Shown here: positions 1 to 5,475 of the stretch, in pieces | Layout: each line of letters opens with the position of its first letter | How positions within the stretch are numbered: the first letter of the stretch is position 1 | NCBI GenBank assembly: GCA_003564735.1 | Contig: PXEK01000162.1 | Location: 1-5,475, forward strand | DNA: 5,475 bases | DNA from: Cryomorphaceae bacterium | GTDB taxonomy: Bacteria > Bacteroidota > Bacteroidia > Flavobacteriales_G > Salibacteraceae | Reading direction: 5' to 3' | Position numbers and translations under genes: made by a program | Notes under the pieces: generated by a model | Seen by the model: only the letters and a program-made list of their open reading frames with translations | The model's database searches: none | What the model was told of the DNA's origin: nothing

Positions 1-104
1 ACTTAGGGTTTTCGGAATTTCAATTCCGCTAAAAACTCTTGTTTGGGAACCTTTCAGCTTTCACCTCTCCTTCCTTGTAAGCCACTCCATTTTACCTGCA
101 ACGT

Positions 105-132
105 CTTCAAACTTGCAACTTCCAACTTCAAA
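105..132. repeat. Four-unit degenerate heptamer tandem repeat
   Basis: Four consecutive 7-bp units read CTTCAAA, CTTGCAA, CTTCCAA and CTTCAAA, all fitting CTTNNAA. The first and last are identical, and the flanks (ACGT before, CCTCCCG after) break the pattern. On the minus strand the units read TTTGAAG or TTGNAAG. The array is short, so slippage of a simple sequence is the simplest origin. No function is claimed. Confidence 0.75.
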
Positions 133-151
133 CCTCCCGTTTATTACCGCA

Positions 152-225
152 AACTTGATTTCACCACGAATTTCCCGCACCTTTACCTCAACTCTCTAGT
201 ATTCTCAAGCTAACTTGATTTAACC
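152..225. repeat. 14-bp imperfect direct repeat pair
   Basis: AACTTGATTTCACC (152-165) recurs as AACTTGATTTAACC (212-225), with one mismatch and a 60-bp period. Both copies sit in the gene-less stretch. They could be a protein-binding pair or a relic of a duplication. The rest of the 60-bp period is not obviously repeated. Confidence 0.5.
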
Positions 226-234
226 CGCCTTTAC

Positions 235-276
235 AGGGGTATTCTAAAAGTAAGGTGACAAGAATTCGAAGCCCCT
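235..276. repeat. Bulged inverted repeat in the non-coding region
   Basis: AGGGGT (235-240) pairs with GCCCCT (271-276), including one G-T pair. After a single bulged A, TTC (242-244) pairs with GAA (268-270). This gives nine pairs around a 23-nt loop. No T-run follows on either strand, so it is not a normal intrinsic terminator. It may be a structured RNA end or chance. Confidence 0.35.
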
Positions 277-360
277 AGAATTCATCGGTACAAACGAAAG
301 ACGCAGCATATTAAAATCGAATCAGGAATAGGGTTTCGCAATCCTGTTTTGTGAGTCAAA

Positions 361-768
361 TTACTTCAGGTTTTTCTCAAAGGCCTTTCGGATGTTGGCC
401 GCTATTTCCTCAAACTCTTCAGAGGTGAGAGAAATCTTAGGATTGGCGAAATTAATATCGCTTACGTTATTGATGGGGATTAAGTGTATGTGTGCGTGAG
501 GTACTTCAAGACCCACAACAGCCATTCCGATACGTTTGCATGGTACGACGGACTCAACCGCCCGGGCTACCTTTTTAGCAAACAGGTGAAGTTTTGAAGT
601 TTCGCTTTCATTCAGGTCGAAAATGTAATCTGTTTCTTTTTTGGGGATAACCAGCGTGTGACCTTTCGCCAGCGGATTGATATCCAAAAAAGCGAAGTGC
701 TCGTCATCTTCAGCTATGAAATAAGAAGGAATATCGCCGCGAATGATTTTAGTGAATAACGTTGCCAT
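361..768 (-). CDS. HIT-family nucleotide-binding hydrolase
   Basis: The 135-residue protein belongs to the histidine-triad superfamily (Hint branch), cytoplasmic hydrolases of nucleoside phosphoramidates, aminoacyl-adenylates and related AMP conjugates. The triad HAHIHLI lies at residues 91-97. By comparison with Hint1, the middle histidine, H93, is the nucleophile. The N-terminal half has the family segment LDINPLAKGHTLVIPKK (28-44), and CKRIGMAVVGLEVPH leads into the triad. No CxxC zinc motif is present. The frame is open upstream to an ATG at 837, but that start would overlap greA by 38 bp and add 23 residues of unrelated character. The family start MATLFTKIIRGDIPSY begins at 768, so that start is chosen. 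It follows greA by 31 bp with no terminator, so the two are probably co-transcribed. The exact substrate cannot be read from the sequence. Confidence 0.95.
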   Translation of the reverse strand: MATLFTKIIRGDIPSYFIAEDDEHFAFLDINPLAKGHTLVIPKKETDYIFDLNESETSKLHLFAKKVARAVESVVPCKRIGMAVVGLEVPHAHIHLIPINNVSDINFANPKISLTSEEFEEIAANIRKAFEKNLK

Positions 769-799
769 ACTATTGGTATTTATAGATTTCCACGACGGT

Positions 800-1273
800 T
801 TACATTGAAATATCAACAATTTCGAAGTCCAAGACACCTTGAGGCACCTGAACCTTAGCTATATCACCTACCTTTTTGCCCAGTAATCCCTTGCCTATAG
901 GAGACTCTACAGAAATTTTACCCTCTTTGAGGTTAGCTTCTTTTGGTGCCACAAGTTGATATGTCATTTCTTGTTGATTCTTGACATTTTTAATTTTCAC
1001 TTTTGATAGAATCAAAGCTTTTGAAGTGTCTAACTGTGATTTATCGACAACTCGTGCGTTACTCAGTGTTTCTTTGAGTTTTGATATTTTAGCTTCGAGA
1101 ATACCTTGCGCTTCTTTTGCTGCGTCATACTCTGCATTTTCAGATAAATCGCCCTTATCTCTGGCTTCGGCTATTTGAGCGGAAACGGAAGGACGCTCTA
1201 CGGTTTCCAAATGTTTCAACTCATCCTTGAGCTTTTGTAATCCCTCCTTTGTATAATAATTTACTTTATTCAT
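800..1273 (-). CDS. greA: Transcription elongation factor GreA
   Basis: GreA binds in the secondary channel of RNA polymerase and stimulates cleavage of the 3' end of backtracked RNA, rescuing stalled complexes. The 157-residue protein has the full family length (about 158). Residues 8-75 form the N-terminal coiled coil. Its tip has the signature EARDKGDLSENAEYDAAKEA (37-56), and the two acidic residues that hold the catalytic magnesium, D42 and E45, correspond to D41 and E44 of E. coli GreA. The C-terminal FKBP-like domain ends with SPIGKGLLGKKVGD (124-137) and FEIVDIS. The ATG at 1273 puts the coiled coil in the usual register. No good Shine-Dalgarno is present; the nearest purine run, AAGGAA, is about 17 nt upstream, which is normal for this phylum. 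The start lies 37 bp after the terminator T-run of the preceding gene. The HIT gene follows after 31 bp. Confidence 0.97.
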   Translation of the reverse strand: MNKVNYYTKEGLQKLKDELKHLETVERPSVSAQIAEARDKGDLSENAEYDAAKEAQGILEAKISKLKETLSNARVVDKSQLDTSKALILSKVKIKNVKNQQEMTYQLVAPKEANLKEGKISVESPIGKGLLGKKVGDIAKVQVPQGVLDFEIVDISM

Positions 1274-1310
1274 GGCTGAAATTTCTTGATTTCCTTGTTG
1301 GTATATTTAC

Positions 1311-1346
1311 AAAAAACACCCGTTTACCGTAAAGGCAAACGGGTGT
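1311..1346 (-). terminator. Intrinsic terminator after the PorV/PorQ-like gene
   Basis: On the minus strand a perfect 10-bp stem (ACACCCGTTT pairing with AAACGGGTGT) encloses an 11-nt loop and is followed directly by six T residues (1316-1311, the first shared with the stem base). Six of the ten pairs are G-C. It begins 25 bp after the stop codon at 1371, the usual spacing for a rho-independent terminator. On the plus strand no T-run follows the hairpin, so it works in the minus direction only. It separates the secretion-related pair from greA. Confidence 0.9.
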
Positions 1347-1370
1347 GTACAAATGGTTTTAAAATGTTGA

Positions 1371-2459
1371 TTACAGGTCGAGCATCAACCCGATGGTGTG
1401 AATACCGCTAAACGGGTTGGTATGGCGGTAACTGTAATCGAAGTCGATGGTTCTGCCCGATTCTCCCATTGGAAGCGCAAGAGTAAAACCACCGGCCGGT
1501 CCCGTAAGTACCGTTCGAGCTATTTCGCGATCCCTAATACCTTCTTCGTAAACGTAACCGCCCCTGATCATCAAAAACTCTTTGAATGCCCATTCTACGC
1601 CTACACTGACTTGATCTTGACCGAAGGAGTTTGACATAAAGTTTAGCGCCGGAGATATTCGATGTTCAGCAACGAATTTACCTTCATCAACCTCCTGAAT
1701 ACTTCCAAACAAAAAGTCATACGTTAAACTTAGGTTTAACACAGCAGGAAGTTCATAACCTTCAGAACGCTGCTCGAGGGTAAATTGTTTTTCTTCCAAA
1801 ACATTCGTGATAGAGAGACCGTCACCTCTTACCGTCATTTTGGGTCCAACATTTTTTAAAGAAATCCCGAATTTAAAATTATTATGTTTTCCTGTAATGT
1901 ATCGAATACCCGCGTCAAAAGCAACGCCTTGTGCGCGTGAGTCGGGCACCCCCTCGGTAACCACCTTCATGGTAGCCCCGGCGTAGATACTATTAGAAAA
2001 CTCTCTGGCATAGGAAACGGCAATATGGCCAAAGGAAGGACGATAAGTTCCCAAACCACCTTCGGGTTGGTTCACCGTTGTTCTTTCGATATCACCAACG
2101 TTCATGGTAAAGATACTCACACCTAAAACACCGGCCTGACCCACTCGTTGAGCTAGTCCGCCGGAATTAAGGGCAATACCCGAACCACCAAGATAACGTG
2201 TATGATTAAAAGACAACTGAGTTTGGTTAATGAGAGCCAATCCCGATACGTTACCGTACATGGCGTCGAGACCGGTTACAGATGCGTAGTTTGCATTTGC
2301 ATAACCTGAACTTCGCGCCCAAGGATTAAGCAGCAGTTGGTCTGCACCGTTCGCTCCAATCCTGTCGGGATTCCCTGCAAAAACCATGGTTTGGGATAGA
2401 ATCATAAGCACTGTAAATGCGAATGCACTTGTGATTCTTTTGCCATATCTATGCTTCAT
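1371..2459 (-). CDS. PorV/PorQ-family outer-membrane beta-barrel protein
   Basis: This 362-residue protein starts at ATG 2459 with a clear signal peptide: basic residues 2-8, a hydrophobic stretch about 9-25, and a VFA cleavage site after residue 28. The mature N-terminus carries the family pattern GADQLLLNPWARSSGYANAN followed by an alanine- and aspartate-containing stretch and YGNVSGLA, which corresponds to the usual P-A-R-S and NPAGLA region. The rest is alternating beta-barrel strands with a late FLMIRGGYVYEEG segment, the lRaGY-type strand of this family. The last strand ends HTIGLMLDL. In the type IX secretion system, PorV shuttles cargo from the translocon to the attachment complex, and PorQ acts with PorZ. 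Canonical porV usually lies beside porU, which is not seen here, so I call this a paralogue rather than PorV itself. It follows the large T9SS-type protein by 62 bp with no terminator between, and a strong terminator lies 25 bp after its stop. The partnership with the upstream product is inferred from position. Confidence 0.85.
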   Translation of the reverse strand: MKHRYGKRITSAFAFTVLMILSQTMVFAGNPDRIGANGADQLLLNPWARSSGYANANYASVTGLDAMYGNVSGLALINQTQLSFNHTRYLGGSGIALNSGGLAQRVGQAGVLGVSIFTMNVGDIERTTVNQPEGGLGTYRPSFGHIAVSYAREFSNSIYAGATMKVVTEGVPDSRAQGVAFDAGIRYITGKHNNFKFGISLKNVGPKMTVRGDGLSITNVLEEKQFTLEQRSEGYELPAVLNLSLTYDFLFGSIQEVDEGKFVAEHRISPALNFMSNSFGQDQVSVGVEWAFKEFLMIRGGYVYEEGIRDREIARTVLTGPAGGFTLALPMGESGRTIDFDYSYRHTNPFSGIHTIGLMLDL

Positions 2460-2521
2460 AATATATTGCGTTTCCTGTTGTTTTTAAATTTAGTTGATTT
2501 CCTGATTACAAGTAGTGGATA

Positions 2522-5475
2522 TTAAAAGTCGTCAAGGTCAACGGGTCTCATAACACCGAACCATTTCAACACTTTTTCACCTACACCCGGTACATTAACA
2601 TGAATCAGGTATAATCCGCTTGAAATAGGAATTCGTGCATGGTTTTGTAAATCCCAATCGACAGATGTCATCACAGGATCATCTTTCTTGAACTCCCTTA
2701 CCAAGATTCCGTTAACACTGTAAATCTTGATATCACATCTTTCGGGAAGATTGATGATTTTCACCCTATTGTCGGTTTTATCAACCTCGTAAGAACTGTA
2801 AGCGTAATACGGGTTGGGAACCACATGAATGAGGTCGAGTGCGTCCTCGGCCGTTTCAATGTCATTCCTCGTTGGTGCTAATCCATCCAAAGTGAATTCA
2901 TACATCGGGCGACCACCATTTACGGTGTGAACGACGTTGTTTTCAATGTCAGTGCCCGTATTTGTGGTAGTTCCAATAAGAGCTCCAATACCCTCGCCAA
3001 CGCCTGTAATCACATCACCTCGATTAAATTCTACTCGGTCAAATCCTCCTGAGCCATCGGGTACGCTGTATTCAATAGGCCCCGAAAGCACAAGATATTC
3101 TTCACCTTCTTCCAGTTCATCACCCACACCAAACTTCTCACCGGGAGAGAAACGGTCAAAGCTGCGATTTACACGTAATTTCACCGTGGCTTCAGTTTCG
3201 AGCAGCTCACGGCCTTGTTCAAGCAGCGGTAAACCTACCCAGTTACACGCTCTGAAAACATTTCGGAAGTCTTCCTCTGATGGGTTGGCAGTTCCCAATT
3301 TTCTCATTATAAATCGACCTTCATCGTACGCAGGCATTCTGTTTTCAGGGGAGTTATAATCTGCGGGGGCAATGTAACGACCTTCTTCTACAACATTATC
3401 TCTAAAGATATAGATATAGTGTTTTCCTCCGAAGCGTATACCCCCGTCTTCTGAGATTCCTTCGGAAATTCTGGAAGTGGGATTCCACAACATGTCATTT
3501 CCGTTGTCAGACTCCAAGTAAGAATCCTCTCCGAAGGCAATATTCAATCGCTGCCCGGTTTGTACATCGATAGCATACCCCGGGAACCAACCCATACCAA
3601 AGGATGAAATGTATCCGGCGTCATTCGGATTGTTTGAAGGTCCACCGGAAGCAGGATTACCATCTTTATCCACAGAGGGAGATTGTCTGGGGAATAGCTT
3701 TCTTGCATTACCTACGGACAAAGAGGAATCGTCTTGTGTTTCCAACACGACTGATCGTGTCCACTTGGACTTGTCCGATGTAAATACAATGTCAACATCG
3801 TGTAGGAATTGAAGAGCGTACTCAGGGTTCTCATCAAAATTCTGTATTCCAAGAGGGAATTGAACGTTGAAGATATTTCTAAATTCCAAGCGATCACCTG
3901 AGAACGTAGCTCCCGGTCCATGAGTGTTCCAAGCACCTAAACGGAATGGCGCCCAAGTACCACCGAGCAATCTTTCATAATGTTCATCCGGATCAATCGA
4001 ACTACCTCTCAACTGACCATCTCTTCTCAATTCATAGTCCCAATATTCCTCAAGATCCTGTTCGGCATTATTACCCGAACGAATCCAATTTCTAAATCGG
4101 TTACCGTCTGCATTAGGTACACCTGTTAACCAAGGAGCTCCAATGTTCTCAAACTCTACACTAGCTCCAATAACACCGTTGTTATCCAGTTCATCGGGTG
4201 GAACAGTACCCGGAGATTCTATATCACCCAAATCAATAGATATACCCAACTGAGGAATGTATCTCTCTCCTTTTACACCAACGGGTTTATCGATGAAGAT
4301 AGTATCATTAGGATTACCCTCATCAAATTCACCTATAAGAGCAAGAGTGGAAGATCCCAAACCATCCTCATCGGTTGGCCCGGTAAAAAGCAGTTGGTAG
4401 GTTCCGTCAACAACGTTGAGCGGATCTACCACCTTCACCTCAATAGGACCTGCACCGTCAAGATAAACAGGGTTTTCTAAAATGTAAGGTTCCTCAAATA
4501 TAGAGGCTTCAACATCCTCTTTTCGCAATTCTAAGAATCTACCGGAGTTTCCTAAGCCTTCAATTCTTTTTACGGAAACGCCGTCTCCGTACTGTGAATT
4601 AAGAACGGTACCTGAATTACGTGGATCAGGTTTATTAGGAACAGCTCTTGTTACAGGTATAGCACCGGTAGGGCCTTTACGCGAAGGAAGATAAGGCATG
4701 GTTTGCCCTTCAAGTCCATCAGGAGTTTGACTGTATGGGGCAAATTCGTTATGCGCGTAAGCAATCGCCATGTAGTAATAGGTTTTGTGGTTAACCAACC
4801 TTCTATCACCGGTGGCAAACCTATCTTGCGTAATACGCACTGTTTGTTTGATTCCGTCGTTTTCGGCGTTTTCAACGCGTGGCTCAGGAACCGCAGCATT
4901 CAAATCTTCACTGAAAGGGTAATTGATTAAATCTGCAACGTCGTTTTTGATATCACATTGGAAAACCAATCTGGCCAAATCATCATTGAATAGATCTGCA
5001 CCTGAAACAGAGTTGTCTTTCAATTGGAAAATCTGATACCCTTCGAATTTGTAGGTTGTATATTCATTTTCTAGCTCGCGATACCTCCTAACAACATCGG
5101 GGTCATTAGAAGTAGCAGTAATTGCCTCACCATCAACAAAGAAAGTATCAGGGGCTATTAAGAAAGGATCATTTTCAGCATAAGCCTCATTAAAGTTGTT
5201 AGATACTTGGGGATTCGTAATTTTAAGTATTATCTCTCTATCCAATTCAACAACGTCTACAATGGGAGCATCAGGACCGTCCAACAAATCAAAGCAGTTG
5301 TCGAACATAGCCTGCGTTTTATCATTATCTACCATCAGCTTGTTCAGTGAGCCCTGTACTCCGCCTGAGTTGGCTCTTGACCAAACTACACCCACGGTAA
5401 TATTATTCACGGCTCCCGGAGATAAGCGGAAAGGCCCTGCAGACTGTACGAACCGACGATCAAAGGGGTCGTTAC
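2522..5475 (-). CDS. Large secreted/surface protein with T9SS-type C-terminal sorting domain (5' partial)
   Basis: The gene is cut by the window edge. Its frame is open to the last base, with the first complete codon at 5473, giving 983 visible residues (numbered from there). A GTG at 5410 is an internal valine, because the codons before it encode plausible protein (FVQSAGPFRLSPGAV). The signal peptide must lie outside the window. Residues 141-150 (YKFEGYQIFQ) and 230-239 (KTYYYMAIAY) resemble the edge strands of a fibronectin-III-like fold. Residues 558-573 and 625-651 (with GMGWFPGYAID and RLNIAFGE) are aromatic- and glycine-rich blocks that look conserved. An acidic DKDGN loop near 602 could bind calcium. 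Residues 884-983 form a sorting-type domain starting VVPNPYYAY. The protein is rich in Asp, Glu and Asn and has only four visible cysteines, as expected for an extracellular protein. By family knowledge such proteins cross the outer membrane by T9SS. No enzymatic motif is recognised, so the function is unknown. The following PorV/PorQ-like gene, 62 bp away, is probably in the same operon. Confidence 0.88.
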   Translation of the reverse strand, partial: NDPFDRRFVQSAGPFRLSPGAVNNITVGVVWSRANSGGVQGSLNKLMVDNDKTQAMFDNCFDLLDGPDAPIVDVVELDREIILKITNPQVSNNFNEAYAENDPFLIAPDTFFVDGEAITATSNDPDVVRRYRELENEYTTYKFEGYQIFQLKDNSVSGADLFNDDLARLVFQCDIKNDVADLINYPFSEDLNAAVPEPRVENAENDGIKQTVRITQDRFATGDRRLVNHKTYYYMAIAYAHNEFAPYSQTPDGLEGQTMPYLPSRKGPTGAIPVTRAVPNKPDPRNSGTVLNSQYGDGVSVKRIEGLGNSGRFLELRKEDVEASIFEEPYILENPVYLDGAGPIEVKVVDPLNVVDGTYQLLFTGPTDEDGLGSSTLALIGEFDEGNPNDTIFIDKPVGVKGERYIPQLGISIDLGDIESPGTVPPDELDNNGVIGASVEFENIGAPWLTGVPNADGNRFRNWIRSGNNAEQDLEEYWDYELRRDGQLRGSSIDPDEHYERLLGGTWAPFRLGAWNTHGPGATFSGDRLEFRNIFNVQFPLGIQNFDENPEYALQFLHDVDIVFTSDKSKWTRSVVLETQDDSSLSVGNARKLFPRQSPSVDKDGNPASGGPSNNPNDAGYISSFGMGWFPGYAIDVQTGQRLNIAFGEDSYLESDNGNDMLWNPTSRISEGISEDGGIRFGGKHYIYIFRDNVVEEGRYIAPADYNSPENRMPAYDEGRFIMRKLGTANPSEEDFRNVFRACNWVGLPLLEQGRELLETEATVKLRVNRSFDRFSPGEKFGVGDELEEGEEYLVLSGPIEYSVPDGSGGFDRVEFNRGDVITGVGEGIGALIGTTTNTGTDIENNVVHTVNGGRPMYEFTLDGLAPTRNDIETAEDALDLIHVVPNPYYAYSSYEVDKTDNRVKIINLPERCDIKIYSVNGILVREFKKDDPVMTSVDWDLQNHARIPISSGLYLIHVNVPGVGEKVLKWFGVMRPVDLDDF
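2525..2824 (-). other. Por-secretion-type C-terminal domain of the large protein
   Basis: These are the last 100 residues of the large protein. They begin with VVPNPY, run through a strand pair (VKIINLP, then DIKIYSVNGILVREF), and continue with WDLQN, IPISSGLYLIHV and GEKVLKWFGVM, ending RPVDLDDF. The order PNP, then IYxxxG, then SGLYxIxV matches the Ig-like fold of T9SS sorting domains and of the FlgD Ig-like domain. In known T9SS cargo this domain directs export and is then cleaved or attached to the surface. The tail is unlike the most common short form, which ends soon after a basic KxxK-type strand. Here about ten further residues follow the KWFG strand, and the end is acidic. Assignment to the T9SS sorting group is by pattern and was not tested with a profile. 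Confidence 0.75.

Larger units (their letters stand above)
1..360. other. Gene-less region downstream of the HIT gene
   Basis: No reading frame here has both a start and a protein-like composition. The frame from position 2 on the plus strand stays open for about 65 codons without a start and gives a Ser/Leu/Pro/Thr-rich string typical of chance translation. The region holds a four-unit heptamer array (105-132), a 14-bp imperfect direct repeat (152-165 and 212-225), a small hairpin at 13-28 (CGGAATT against AATTCCG) and a longer bulged hairpin at 235-276. A weak inverted repeat at 323-346 (CAGGA against TCCTG) lies 15 bp after the HIT stop but lacks a good stem and T-run. No tRNA, rRNA or clear promoter was found. 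Confidence 0.7.

Noticed and set aside
262..283. GAATTC repeated at 262-267 and 278-283 as an attachment or operator site
   Set aside because: A six-base self-complementary word twice within 22 bp is easily chance in AT-rich DNA, and no mobile element is nearby.
323..346. Terminator after the HIT gene
   Set aside because: The stem has only five pairs around a 14-nt loop, and the following ATTCGATTTT is not a clean T-run.
331..346. tRNA T-arm-like string near GGGTTTCGCAATCC
   Set aside because: No acceptor stem, anticodon arm or CCA end can be built around it on either strand.
769..837. Upstream ATG extending the HIT protein by 23 residues
   Set aside because: It would overlap the end of greA by 38 bp, and the added residues are not family-like, while MATLFTKIIRGDIPSY is the expected N-terminus.
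2460..2521. Separate promoter for the PorV/PorQ-like gene
   Set aside because: TAAATTTA on the minus strand resembles the TAnnTTTG -7 box, with a TTG 16 nt upstream, but the last base is wrong and the spacing is shorter than usual. The evidence is too weak to list.
2937..3359. Plus-strand ORF of 140 codons
   Set aside because: It is antisense to the large gene and gives a Ser/Pro-rich string that mirrors the acidic, Gly-rich coding strand. The same holds for the plus-strand frames at 981-1178, 1398-1634, 3609-3812 and 4703-4930.
3712..3936. Minus-strand alternative-frame ORF (and a similar one at 4651-4899)
   Set aside because: Both lie wholly inside the large gene in another frame and have no recognisable features.
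5408..5410. GTG as the start of the large protein
   Set aside because: The frame stays open to the window edge and the 21 codons before it read as normal protein continuous with what follows. There is also no signal peptide at the GTG, although the C-terminus demands one.

Overview
The window comes from a member of the phylum Bacteroidota (Bacteroidetes). Three things support this: a large secreted protein whose C-terminus looks like a type IX secretion system (T9SS) sorting domain, a PorV/PorQ-family outer-membrane protein directly behind it, and start codons without clear Shine-Dalgarno sequences. A marine or freshwater Flavobacteriales-like lineage is plausible, but genus or family cannot be fixed from the sequence alone. 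All four genes lie on the minus strand, so the transcription order runs from high to low coordinates.

From 5475 down to 2522 lies the 3' part of a very large secreted or surface protein. It is open at the window edge, with 983 residues visible and the N-terminus missing. It ends in a roughly 100-residue sorting-type domain. After 62 bp comes a 362-residue PorV/PorQ-family beta-barrel protein with a clear signal peptide (2459-1371). A strong intrinsic terminator (1346-1311) closes this unit. The two genes look like a cargo protein and its outer-membrane partner.

Behind the terminator lie two housekeeping genes: greA, a transcript cleavage factor (1273-800), and, 31 bp further on, a HIT-family nucleotide hydrolase (768-361). 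They are probably co-transcribed. The greA start is only 37 bp from the terminator T-run, so its promoter must be squeezed into or overlap the terminator, or greA depends on readthrough.

Positions 1-360 hold no convincing gene. This stretch carries a short four-unit heptamer array, a 14-bp imperfect direct repeat and small hairpins of unknown role.

No CRISPR array, insertion sequence, tRNA, rRNA or defence system is visible. The most interesting element is the pairing of the large, poorly characterised surface protein with its own PorV/PorQ-like protein.
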